This document shows positions 33,616 through 41,798 of a stretch of 64,000 nt of DNA, one piece after another. This stretch comes from an uncultured Collinsella sp. (lineage in GTDB: Bacteria > Actinomycetota > Coriobacteriia > Coriobacteriales > Coriobacteriaceae), in contig CABQWP010000005.1 in assembly GCA_902467875.1 (NCBI GenBank), forward strand, positions 1-64,000, read 5' to 3'. Position numbers and translations under genes: made by a program. Each line of letters begins with the position of its first letter. Within the stretch, counting starts at the first letter, position 1. The notes under the pieces were generated by a model. That model did no database searches. It was not told the origin of the DNA and saw only the letters and a list, made by a program, of their open reading frames with translations.

Positions 33616-34312
33616 TGCCGCTAAGCCACGCATCCTCCTGGTAGAAGATGACTTGACCGTTCAAAACCTCGTTTCGACCGCGCTTGACCTCCACGGCTAT
33701 GTCGTGAGCAAGGTTTGCAACGGCCAGGCCGCCATCATGGATGCGGTGTCGCACGGCCCCAGCCTCATCATGCTCGACCTCGGCCTTCCCGACATTGACG
33801 GTATCGAGGTCATCACGAAGATCCGAAGCTGGTCGGCAGTCCCCATTATCGTCATTTCGGCGCGCACCGAAGATTCCGACAAGATTGCAGCACTTGACGC
33901 AGGGGCAGACGACTACCTCACCAAGCCCTTTTCTGTGGATGAGTTGCTCGCGCGCGTCCGTGCGAATTTGAGGCGCTCCTCGATGGCGTCGAGCGAGTCG
34001 GCAGAAGCGAGCACGTTTGACAACGGTCCGCTGCATATCGACTACGCCGCGGGATATGCGACAAAAGACGGACGCGAGCTCTCGCTCACCCCAACTGAGT
34101 ACAAATTGCTCGTCCTTCTGGCGAAAAACGTCGACAAGGTGCTCACCCACACTTTCATCACCCACGAGATATGGGGCACGAGCTGGGACAGCGATCTGGC
34201 GAGCCTGCGCGTGTTCATGCGCACCCTGCGCAAGAAGATCGAGGCAGACCCCTCTCACCCCAAGATGATTCAGACACACATGGGTGTCGGGTACCGCATG
34301 CAGCGTCTCTAG
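33608..34312 (+). CDS. kdpE: Response regulator KdpE
   Basis: A 234-aa OmpR-type regulator. The receiver has the acidic pair (LVEDD), phospho-acceptor Asp (IMLDLGLPD) and conserved Lys (YLTKPFS); the winged helix ends HMGVGYRM. The ATG lies inside the last codons of kdpD, so the two are translationally coupled. It should activate kdpFABC. Confidence 0.95.
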   Translation: MNNAAKPRILLVEDDLTVQNLVSTALDLHGYVVSKVCNGQAAIMDAVSHGPSLIMLDLGLPDIDGIEVITKIRSWSAVPIIVISARTEDSDKIAALDAGADDYLTKPFSVDELLARVRANLRRSSMASSESAEASTFDNGPLHIDYAAGYATKDGRELSLTPTEYKLLVLLAKNVDKVLTHTFITHEIWGTSWDSDLASLRVFMRTLRKKIEADPSHPKMIQTHMGVGYRMQRL

Positions 34313-34326
34313 CCTACCCCACAAAA

Positions 34327-34393
34327 AGTTGCGGTGGAATACGGAGTAGATAAGGCCTTTGACAGCCAAAACAGTCCGTATTTCACCGCAACT
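34327..34393. repeat. 67-bp palindromic repeat, copy 5 (kdp right flank)
   Basis: Arms 34327-34345 and 34375-34393 with the same sequence and orientation as copy 4 (one difference). On the minus strand TTTTTG follows, so it can terminate the GltD-like gene; it also stands 15 bp past the kdpE stop. Confidence 0.92.
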
Positions 34394-34408
34394 GATGGAT
34401 GGGATGTG

Positions 34409-35626
34409 TTAGAGACCCAGGTAGCTGGTCATGCCTTCGACGGCGAGCTTGGCGCCGGCTACGGCGTGAACAACCGTCAGCGGGCCGTTAACCACGTCGC
34501 CGGCGGCAAAGACGCCGGGCACGGTGGTCATGCCGTTCTCGTCGACCGAAAGCAGGCCGCGATGGTCGGTCTCCAGACCACCCGTCGTAAGCACAAGCTT
34601 GTCTTTGGGCACCTGCGAAGCCGCAATCACAACTGTGTCGGCAGACGCATGGTCGAGCTCTTCCTCGTACCCCACCACGTTATTCTCCTCGTCGAAGATA
34701 GCCGTCTCGAAGACCGGACCGTTATCGTCGATGGCACAGATCGCCTTGCCGCACACAATCTCGGCACCGTCAAGCTCGGTCAGCTCCACCTCATCATCGA
34801 TGGCCGAGATATGGCGCGAGCGGGCATACACGGTGACCTTGCGAGCGCCCGAGCGCAGGGCTGTGCGGGCAACATCCATGGCAACATTGCCGGCACCGAT
34901 GACCGCCACGTTCTGCCCGATTGCCACGCTCGCAGGATCGACCAGGTAATCGATGCCAAACAGCACGTTGCCGCGCGACTCGCCGGGAATACCCAACTTT
35001 CGAGCTCGCCAGGTACCGGTACCAACAAAGACCGCATCGTAGCCGTCGCGCAGCAGGTCATCGATGTGCAACGCGCCGCCGATGGTGGTCGAAGGGCGCA
35101 CGCGCACGCCGAGCGAGCACATCACGTGACGGTACTTTTGCACGAGCGCACGGGGCAGGCGGAACTCGGGGATACCGTACTCCAGTACACCGCCGATCTC
35201 GGGGCGCTGTTCAAATACCGTGACGGCACAGCCCAGCTGGGCCATCTTAATGGCCACGGTAATACCGGCAGGACCGGAACCGACCACAGCAACCTGTTTG
35301 CCGCACGACGGCGCGGGCGTCCACTCCTTACGATCCAAATACGCTGTGGAGATGTAGTGCTCGATGCTCGAGAAATGTACGGGTGTGCCCTTGCGGCCCT
35401 GAATGCAAGCGCCCTCGCACTGGCCCGAATGATTGCACACCATGGAGCAGACCGCGCTCATGGGATTGTTCTGGAACAGTAGCTCGCCCGCCTCTTCTAG
35501 ACGACGCTGTTTGAACAGGTCGATGACTTGCGGAATAGGCGTCTGAACTGGGCAGCCCTTAAGCTGACAGAACGCCCTTTTACAACCCAGGCAACGATTC
35601 GCCTCTTCGACAATGTGGATAGCCAC
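34409..35626 (-). CDS. GltD-like NAD(P)-dependent FAD/Fe-S oxidoreductase
   Basis: A 405-aa protein related to the small subunit of glutamate synthase. Two N-terminal cysteine clusters (CLGCKRAFCQLKGCP, CSMVCNHSGQCEGAC) bind 4Fe-4S; then come an FAD fold (VVGSGPAGITVAIKMAQLG) and an NAD(P) fold (VIGAGNVAMDVARTAL). No GltA-type large subunit is nearby. A GTG start at 35626 is chosen because AAAAGGGGAG lies upstream. It may pass electrons to another enzyme. It is the last gene in the pectin-side gene run, and whether it belongs to that operon is unclear. Confidence 0.85.
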   Translation of the reverse strand: MAIHIVEEANRCLGCKRAFCQLKGCPVQTPIPQVIDLFKQRRLEEAGELLFQNNPMSAVCSMVCNHSGQCEGACIQGRKGTPVHFSSIEHYISTAYLDRKEWTPAPSCGKQVAVVGSGPAGITVAIKMAQLGCAVTVFEQRPEIGGVLEYGIPEFRLPRALVQKYRHVMCSLGVRVRPSTTIGGALHIDDLLRDGYDAVFVGTGTWRARKLGIPGESRGNVLFGIDYLVDPASVAIGQNVAVIGAGNVAMDVARTALRSGARKVTVYARSRHISAIDDEVELTELDGAEIVCGKAICAIDDNGPVFETAIFDEENNVVGYEEELDHASADTVVIAASQVPKDKLVLTTGGLETDHRGLLSVDENGMTTVPGVFAAGDVVNGPLTVVHAVAGAKLAVEGMTSYLGL

Positions 35627-35729
35627 GCAACTCCCCTTTTTAATGCAATCCAATGGGGCGACGATAAAGACCCTTCACCGCCGCCCCCATACAGGTAATC
35701 TCAATCTGCCGACACGGCAAAAGCCAATG

Positions 35730-36635
35730 CTATAACTCGCGATGCAAAGCCCCGCAGCGAGCGGACATGTGCTCGAGTGTCGCCAGGCAGTCAGCCCCCG
35801 TCGCCGGCACACTGTTCTCGACCACGCAGGGAATCCCAGGGCAGGCGGCAGCCGCCCAGGCCACCACGGGCTCAAAGTCGTATCGTCCCGTCTCGCCCAC
35901 GCCATGGCACACCAGGCGCGAACCCGTACCGTCGCACCAACCGGCTTCGTCCTCGTTGTCGACGACCTCATAATCCTTGGCGTGCAGCACGCGGATCTTG
36001 CTGCCGCATAAGTAGAGCATGCGCGCGGTAATTTCCTGCGCTTCGTCAACAACACTGGGGTGCAGCAGCGATACCGGGTCATAGATCACGCCGAGCGACG
36101 GGCTCGAGACGCGCTCCAGCACCTCGCGGCAGCGATCCGGCGTGTTGACCGTCTCGTTCCAACCGGGCTCGATCAAAATTTGCCCACCCACGGCCTCGGC
36201 CCGATCGCAGACGTGTGCAAGCCCGTCTGCAAACGCATTGAGCGCCCCATCGGTCATGCGGTCGTCAGCAACGCGGTTCTGTGCATTGGGGCGACCGGTC
36301 TCGGTACCCACCGGGCAGCCGCCGAGCATCTTGGCAAAGTTCAGGCACGCCTCGTACTCGGCAAAGTTATCCATGAGCTGTTGGCGATCGGGCGTCGCCA
36401 AATTCTTATAGCAGCCGAGCACGGCGACCGAAACGCCCGCCTCGTCGAGCACCGCACGCAAATGATCGGCAAGCTCGCTGGTCAGGCCGCCTCGATCGAT
36501 CCCCATCGATGCGTAGAGCACCTTGCTCGGCAGCTGAATGCACGAAAAGCCCAGCTCTCCCGCCATGCGAATGCGTTCCTCGACGGTCCCCTGCGGAAGG
36601 TCGTGCAAACGTACGCCCGGAGTAACAGCCCCCAT
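35730..36635 (-). CDS. Sugar-phosphate isomerase/epimerase-like TIM barrel
   Basis: A 301-aa xylose-isomerase-like barrel. Metal-site glutamates appear in ILIEPGWNE and CVVENS, with IYDPVSLLHP and RVLHAKDYE between them. The ATG at 36635 follows the GH105 stop by one base, so the two genes are cotranscribed. It probably handles a sugar or sugar acid released by the GH105 enzyme; the exact substrate is unknown. Confidence 0.82.
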   Translation of the reverse strand: MGAVTPGVRLHDLPQGTVEERIRMAGELGFSCIQLPSKVLYASMGIDRGGLTSELADHLRAVLDEAGVSVAVLGCYKNLATPDRQQLMDNFAEYEACLNFAKMLGGCPVGTETGRPNAQNRVADDRMTDGALNAFADGLAHVCDRAEAVGGQILIEPGWNETVNTPDRCREVLERVSSPSLGVIYDPVSLLHPSVVDEAQEITARMLYLCGSKIRVLHAKDYEVVDNEDEAGWCDGTGSRLVCHGVGETGRYDFEPVVAWAAAACPGIPCVVENSVPATGADCLATLEHMSARCGALHREL

Positions 36636-36636
36636 G

Positions 36637-37875
36637 CTATTCACATCCCTTATGAGCGTTGATACCCGGGGTGTATCCGCCAAACGGGTCCTCGATGGAG
36701 CACACGCCCGAGGGGGCGAGCGGATCGCGCTTACCGGCCAGCTTGTCGTGATGCATGGTCTCGATATAGGCAAGCACCAGCGGCGCCACACCCTTTGCAT
36801 CATTTTTGACCACGGGCTCGCTCATGTAGTAATCAAACGTGCCCTCGCGGTGCGCGGTGTTGCCCAAGCCCGCGACCAGGCAGATGTTGTCGAGCGCCAG
36901 CTGGCCATCATGCTCGGACAGGCAGGTCTCACAGATGCCGTCGAAGGCGCGACGGCCGTACTGGTAGTAACGCTCGCCCAGCACGCCCAGACGCACGCCC
37001 TTCATGATGGCGTTGGCAAAGATGGCGCTGCCCGACTCCTCCAGGTAGTTGGGGGCGATATTGGGCAGGTTGATGACCTGATGCCACATGCCGGTCTTCT
37101 CGTCCTGATACGGCAGCATGGCGTCGATCAGGTCGTGGAACATCTTGCGAATCTCGTCCTTCTCGGCTGACATCGAAGGCGGCATGAGCTCCCAGGTATC
37201 GATGAGTGCCATGGCAAACCAGCCCTCGGCGCGCAGCCAGAAGTTAGCCGAAAGGCCGGTGACCGGGTCGCACCAGAACTGTTTGCGGCTCGCGTCGTAA
37301 GCGTGATAGTACAGACCGTTGAGGGGGTTGCGCATCAGGTCATGCACGACCTGGAACATATGGAAGCTGTCCGAGCAGGCACGACGGTTGTGGAAGCTCA
37401 GCTCGTACTGCATGTAGAACGGCTGGGCCATATACATGCCATCGAGCCAGATCTGGTTGGGATAGACGGCCTTGTGCCAAAACACGCCTTCTTTGGTGCG
37501 CGGCTGGGTCTCGAGCTGGCGGTAGATGGTGTCCATGGCGGCACGGTACTTGGGCTTGCCCACCAGGTCATACAGCTTGTAGAGGGTCTTGCCCGCATTG
37601 ACGTTATCGAGGTTGTAATCCTGCGGGTTGTAATGCTTGATGGTACCGTCGTCCTGGACAAAGAAATCGATGTAGTCATCGGCAAAGGTCAGGTAGCGCT
37701 GCTCACCCGTGATCTCGTACAGCTCGATGAGCGCCTTGATCATGCAGCCGTCGATATAGTTCCAGGTGTTCTCCTTGCCGGCGCGAATCTTTTCGATATT
37801 CCAAGCCGGCGCCTGCGGCGTAGAGGTTTCGATCAACTGCTCGATATAACGGTCCAGGATTTGATTGCAACCCAT
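36637..37875 (-). CDS. GH105 unsaturated rhamnogalacturonyl hydrolase (YteR/YesR type)
   Basis: A 412-aa alpha/alpha-barrel enzyme that removes the unsaturated galacturonosyl residue from the end of rhamnogalacturonan or pectin fragments made by lyases. Family signatures are NQIWLDGMYMAQPFYMQYE with the catalytic Asp, WLRAEGWFAMAL, and HQVINLPN. No signal peptide is present, so it works in the cytoplasm. The start at 37875 has GAGGGGAC upstream, preferred over an ATG 18 bp earlier. Its unsaturated uronate product would go to DhuI-DhuD. Two GTGAACGTT operators lie upstream. Confidence 0.9.
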   Translation of the reverse strand: MGCNQILDRYIEQLIETSTPQAPAWNIEKIRAGKENTWNYIDGCMIKALIELYEITGEQRYLTFADDYIDFFVQDDGTIKHYNPQDYNLDNVNAGKTLYKLYDLVGKPKYRAAMDTIYRQLETQPRTKEGVFWHKAVYPNQIWLDGMYMAQPFYMQYELSFHNRRACSDSFHMFQVVHDLMRNPLNGLYYHAYDASRKQFWCDPVTGLSANFWLRAEGWFAMALIDTWELMPPSMSAEKDEIRKMFHDLIDAMLPYQDEKTGMWHQVINLPNIAPNYLEESGSAIFANAIMKGVRLGVLGERYYQYGRRAFDGICETCLSEHDGQLALDNICLVAGLGNTAHREGTFDYYMSEPVVKNDAKGVAPLVLAYIETMHHDKLAGKRDPLAPSGVCSIEDPFGGYTPGINAHKGCE

Positions 37876-37902
37876 TGCTGTCCCCTCTGACATAAACGAT
37901 AG

Positions 37903-37914
37903 GTGAACGTTACC
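37903..37914. promoter_or_regulatory. GTGAACGTT operator 1 of the GH105 promoter
   Basis: GTGAACGTTACC, 28 bp before the GH105 start; a paired site lies 41 bp away. Confidence 0.65.
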
Positions 37915-37930
37915 CCTAGTGTAACGCGAA

Positions 37931-37968
37931 CGGGGAATATAGGGTGAACGTTAACCCTATATTCCCCG
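37931..37968. promoter_or_regulatory. 38-bp palindrome containing operator 2 (GTGAACGTTAAC)
   Basis: Arms CGGGGAATATAGGGT (37931-37945) and its exact complement (37954-37968) surround GAACGTTA. The operator is therefore buried in a hairpin that also follows the SGNH gene; no T-run follows on the minus strand. Confidence 0.75.
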
Positions 37969-37982
37969 CAAACGGCAGGCTT

Positions 37983-38651
37983 TTAGCGGCAAACGGCGGT
38001 GAGACCCGCGGCGATGCGATGCGCCAGGCGCTCATAGCCGGCAGGACTGTAATGCAGACCGTCCGGCATATAGAGCTCGCGGTGCTCTGGCAAAAACGGG
38101 CTGATGCCACTTTGCGCATACAGGTCAATCACCGGAACGGAGTAGCGGTCACAGACCTCGAGCATCGCCTTTACGTAGGCGACCTGCGTCAACCCCAGGT
38201 GATTGAGCTCATCGCTTGCCGGGATATCCTTCTCGTGCTTACCGCTCGTCTTGCACGGCGTCATAAACACAAGCTTTGCCTGGGGCGAACGCGCCGTGAT
38301 GGTGCGGATCAGGTAATCGAGTGCACCATAGAACTCGTGCACATCGGTACTGCCCAACTCGCCAAGCGGCACGTTGCGGCTAAAGTCGTTGACGCCGCCA
38401 AAGACGATGTAGATATCAGCCGCATTGCCGATGCCGTCCAGGCGCTCGACAAACGAATCGCTGCGGTCGGCCTTGATGGCGATACGCGAACCCTTGATGC
38501 CAAAGTTCTCGATGACCGCGCCTCCCAGCAACGCGCCCAAATGCGAGGTCCACGAGATGTCGTTGCCTCCCCCACCGCAGCCGTTGTCGCCCCAGGTCGT
38601 TGAGTCGCCAAAGCAGCAAATGGTCGATTCACTCAAGCTCTTCGTTTCCAT
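37983..38651 (-). CDS. SGNH/GDSL-type esterase, probable pectin or rhamnogalacturonan acetylesterase
   Basis: A 222-aa hydrolase. The nucleophile block is CFGDSTTWG, the oxyanion Gly and Asn lie in FGGVNDF, and the Asp-His pair is in MPDGLHYSPAG. No signal peptide is present. GAGGAG precedes the ATG at 38651. Neighbours are pectin enzymes, so deacetylation of imported pectin fragments is inferred. Confidence 0.85.
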   Translation of the reverse strand: METKSLSESTICCFGDSTTWGDNGCGGGGNDISWTSHLGALLGGAVIENFGIKGSRIAIKADRSDSFVERLDGIGNAADIYIVFGGVNDFSRNVPLGELGSTDVHEFYGALDYLIRTITARSPQAKLVFMTPCKTSGKHEKDIPASDELNHLGLTQVAYVKAMLEVCDRYSVPVIDLYAQSGISPFLPEHRELYMPDGLHYSPAGYERLAHRIAAGLTAVCR

Positions 38652-38698
38652 AATCTTCTCCTCATCCGCCCATCGGCGGTCATACAGGAACGTACCGT

Positions 38699-40888
38699 TT
38701 ATTCGCAGCATGCCGAGGGGCTATGCACGGGGGCGCATTCCGCAACGTGCGAATCGAGCCATTCGATATCCTCGGCAAGATGTGCCACGCCCAGATGGTG
38801 TTCACCCGGACACACCTCGTGCCGCAGGCCATCTCTGCGACCCAGCAACTTGTAGGCATCGCGCACGATCTTGAGCTGCTCGTCAACATTTTTCAGCCCG
38901 CGCGCACCGTTCAGATGATCCTCTTCGCAGCTCTGCACCAACAGCGGATGCGGCGCGATGAGCGAGGCAATATCGCCCATGTCGAGTAAGCGCCAAAGTC
39001 CGGGTGTGTAGTTGCAGCTGCAATTGCCATTGAGATGCAGCAGCGAATCACCGACACCATACAGATAGCCCGAGACAAACGCCTTGCGCACACGCGGGTC
39101 GAGTGCGGCCAGGTACAACGTCATGTAGCCGCCACCCGAAAAACCAAAGCAACCCAAGTCATCCATGGCAATGTCGCCGCGCGCCTCCAAGTAATCGATC
39201 AAGCGCATGTTGTCCCAGACGTTGAGGCCCGCGACCGTAAGACCCAGTGGCTCGGCCATACGTGCTTGATTCAGACACGTACCGCGCAGGTAGCTGTTCT
39301 CGTCGTCGCCCTGGCCCTTCCAGTCACGACGGTATCCCCAACCGCGCGCATCAGGACAGACGGTTACGTAACCCATGCGTGCCAAACGCAGACCGTAGTC
39401 GTAATTGAACTTACGCACGGCATCATCGACAGCCGGCACGCCCGCAACACCGGCTACGCTTGCAGCACCCGCTCCCTGATGGCCATGCGGGCAGATATAG
39501 CAACACTTGCGGCCGCGCGCATCGAGCTTAGGCGACTGCGGCTCGAGAAGGTAGAACGGCATCCAAACGTCGCGCTCCACCTGCAGCATCGCATGGGTGC
39601 GCACGATGCCGCCGGCAACCCGCACACGGCTGAGTTCACGAATCTCAATCGGGGCGCGGTCCATAAGCGAAAGGCCCAAAACATCGCACAGGCGAGTCCT
39701 GGTCGCAATCTTCCATGCCTCAAAATCTGCAGGAGTCTGGCCCGCAAATGCGGCAGAGCGCCCCTCGCGCTTCAGCCGGGCACGCAGCGCAGGCTCGTCT
39801 TCGCAGTACGTCTCGATGTGCACGGTGCGGCCATTGGCAGATAGCCCAGCCGTCTCCACCGCATCACCGTCGCCGCCCTCGGGATCCCAGCCGTCCGCAC
39901 CGGCAAGCACCTGTTCGCGGGCGTACCCGGCGGCAGCCATCACATCGAGTTTATTTGCCCACGGCACCCAGTCGGTAGTATCACCCGCCGGCCCATGCAG
40001 GATTGCGCCAGCATACTGCGCGCAGCTGTGCGCCGCCGGCTTATTCCAATCCCACCAGCCTTCGCGCTTGATATGTCGCCCCAGCCAGCAATCGATCAGC
40101 GCAGTTTGCGCCCATTCGCGCCAAGGACGGCCCAGGTAGACCGAATCCGGCGCCACGCCATCCGGAGCTGTAAACGAACAACCATGAAACACAAATCCGT
40201 ACGGCTCGCCTTTAGGCGTGGAGGCTGCCGTTACATACCCGTTGACATCCATATCGCGGTTGAGCGAGCGAATCTCGCACCCCTCAAAGTAGGCACGCGC
40301 GCCGCCAAAGATAAAGTCGACATCGCCCTCGATCCGGCAACGTCGGAAATATTGGCGCCCCACCCGGCGCGGCGCATACTGTTTGGGTCCTATGAACCCG
40401 CCCGGTTTGACCTCATGCGGCGGCAGCGGACCCAAAAACAGTGTGTCCTGGTGCCCCTTAATGCAGCAGGCATCGACAACCAGACGGTCGCCATCGGCAT
40501 ACAGGGCAATCGCCTGACCGACCTCGCGCCCATCGCCCGCATCGTTTTCGATCGTGAGGTTCTCGAGCCGTACGTCGTCGGCATCGACCAAAACGGTATA
40601 GGTCCTAAAGGTGCCGAGCATTCCGTCGATGCCCGATCCGTCCCCCGAGGGCATCTTGGCGCCCAAGCCGCCCACGATACGCACGCTATCGGCCGTCTCT
40701 CCCTCAATCGTCACATGCGAGCGATGAATCTCAACCCGCTCGCGATACTCGCCCGGATCGACGCGAATCATCACCGGTTGCTCGGCATCCGGATAGAGCT
40801 GATCGGCTGCCGCCAAGGCATCGGAAATCGTTGGATACACTCCTGCCGCAGCCCTCGAAACGCGCAGCGTATAGATACTTTCGCTCAT
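38699..40888 (-). CDS. Fusion of CE8 pectin methylesterase and alpha/beta-hydrolase esterase
   Basis: A 729-aa two-domain protein. Residues 1-340 are a right-handed beta-helix pectinesterase with the catalytic set visible in GQAIALYADG, IKGHQDTLFLG, EGDVDFIFGGARAYFEGC and YLGRPWREWAQ. Residues 380-729 are an alpha/beta hydrolase with nucleophile GFSGGGYMTLYLAA and a terminal His in PGEHHLG, resembling acetyl-esterase families. No signal peptide is present. The protein could remove methyl and acetyl groups from one oligogalacturonide. Its start overlaps the previous stop by 4 bp. Confidence 0.88.
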   Translation of the reverse strand: MSESIYTLRVSRAAAGVYPTISDALAAADQLYPDAEQPVMIRVDPGEYRERVEIHRSHVTIEGETADSVRIVGGLGAKMPSGDGSGIDGMLGTFRTYTVLVDADDVRLENLTIENDAGDGREVGQAIALYADGDRLVVDACCIKGHQDTLFLGPLPPHEVKPGGFIGPKQYAPRRVGRQYFRRCRIEGDVDFIFGGARAYFEGCEIRSLNRDMDVNGYVTAASTPKGEPYGFVFHGCSFTAPDGVAPDSVYLGRPWREWAQTALIDCWLGRHIKREGWWDWNKPAAHSCAQYAGAILHGPAGDTTDWVPWANKLDVMAAAGYAREQVLAGADGWDPEGGDGDAVETAGLSANGRTVHIETYCEDEPALRARLKREGRSAAFAGQTPADFEAWKIATRTRLCDVLGLSLMDRAPIEIRELSRVRVAGGIVRTHAMLQVERDVWMPFYLLEPQSPKLDARGRKCCYICPHGHQGAGAASVAGVAGVPAVDDAVRKFNYDYGLRLARMGYVTVCPDARGWGYRRDWKGQGDDENSYLRGTCLNQARMAEPLGLTVAGLNVWDNMRLIDYLEARGDIAMDDLGCFGFSGGGYMTLYLAALDPRVRKAFVSGYLYGVGDSLLHLNGNCSCNYTPGLWRLLDMGDIASLIAPHPLLVQSCEEDHLNGARGLKNVDEQLKIVRDAYKLLGRRDGLRHEVCPGEHHLGVAHLAEDIEWLDSHVAECAPVHSPSACCE

Positions 40889-41694
40889 CGTCCATCACGC
40901 TCCCAGGAAGCGAACTGCTCAGGCCAGCCCTGAACTTGTGGCTGAATATGCTCGGCGCAGCCCTTAAATGCCGTTAGGGCCGTGGCGAGCGATGCCCCAT
41001 GCTTTCCATGCGGAAAGACATGTAGGCTAAAGCCAATCCCGTGGTCGGCAAGAGCCTGCGCAAGAAGGAGGCTATTTTGAACTGGTACCGATGCATCCTC
41101 GGCGGTATGCCACAAGAACGTACGGGGGAAGCCCTCGCCCACCATATTCTCGATCGACAACTTTTGAGCCAAAGCGCCATCGGCACCCGTTAGGTGTTCA
41201 AATGAACCACGATGAGCATAGGCCCCCGAGCTTACGACCGGATAGCCCAAGCAAAGTGTGTCAGGCCGAATCGACTCAGGCGATGCCGCAATCGACTCTG
41301 CAAGCCAGGGTTGGTCCCAGAGCGCCCCGAGCAAGCCAACTAGATGCCCACCGGCCGAAAAACCCATGACCGTAATCCGATCAGGATCGACACAGTACTC
41401 TGCCGCATGGCTTCGGACGGTATCGACCGCCCGCGCGAGTTCTTGTAATGCCAGCGGATAGACAGCCGGAGCAACCGAATAGTTCAGTACAAACGCTTGG
41501 TAGCCCATCGCCAACAAACGGAGCGCTACCGGCTCGCCTTCGCGCGGCGAAACGTGATCGTAGCCGCCTCCTGGCACGACCACAACTGCAGGCAGCGGTT
41601 TTAAAGCATAAGCATCTTCGGTCGGGGCAAAAACATAAGACGTAATCGTGGCAGACGAGCCATCGACCCCGACAGGAATCGTTTTATTGAGCAT
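40885..41694 (-). CDS. Alpha/beta-hydrolase esterase (BD-FAE/Axe-like)
   Basis: A 269-aa esterase. It has the oxyanion block VVVVPGGGYDHVSPREGEP, the nucleophile GFSAGGHLVG, Asp in TAEDASVP and His in FPHGKHG, as in the acetyl-xylan or feruloyl-type esterases. The start at 41694 has GAAAGGG upstream. It overlaps the following fusion gene by ATGA. Deacylation of pectin fragments is inferred from neighbours. Confidence 0.85.
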   Translation of the reverse strand: MLNKTIPVGVDGSSATITSYVFAPTEDAYALKPLPAVVVVPGGGYDHVSPREGEPVALRLLAMGYQAFVLNYSVAPAVYPLALQELARAVDTVRSHAAEYCVDPDRITVMGFSAGGHLVGLLGALWDQPWLAESIAASPESIRPDTLCLGYPVVSSGAYAHRGSFEHLTGADGALAQKLSIENMVGEGFPRTFLWHTAEDASVPVQNSLLLAQALADHGIGFSLHVFPHGKHGASLATALTAFKGCAEHIQPQVQGWPEQFASWERDGR

Positions 41695-41747
41695 GTATTC
41701 CCTTTCACCATGATGCGCAGCGCAGCGCACACGGCCGTATCGCACAA

Positions 41748-41782
41748 GGGCTGCATTGCCGATTTATCCGACAATGCAGCCC
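41748..41782 (-). terminator. Hairpin after the GH28 gene
   Basis: A perfect 11-bp stem (41748-41758 with 41772-41782) lacks a T-run; likely attenuator or mRNA-stabilising hairpin between GH28 and the esterase gene. Confidence 0.6.
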
Positions 41783-41798
41783 TGGTCATCAACCCGAG

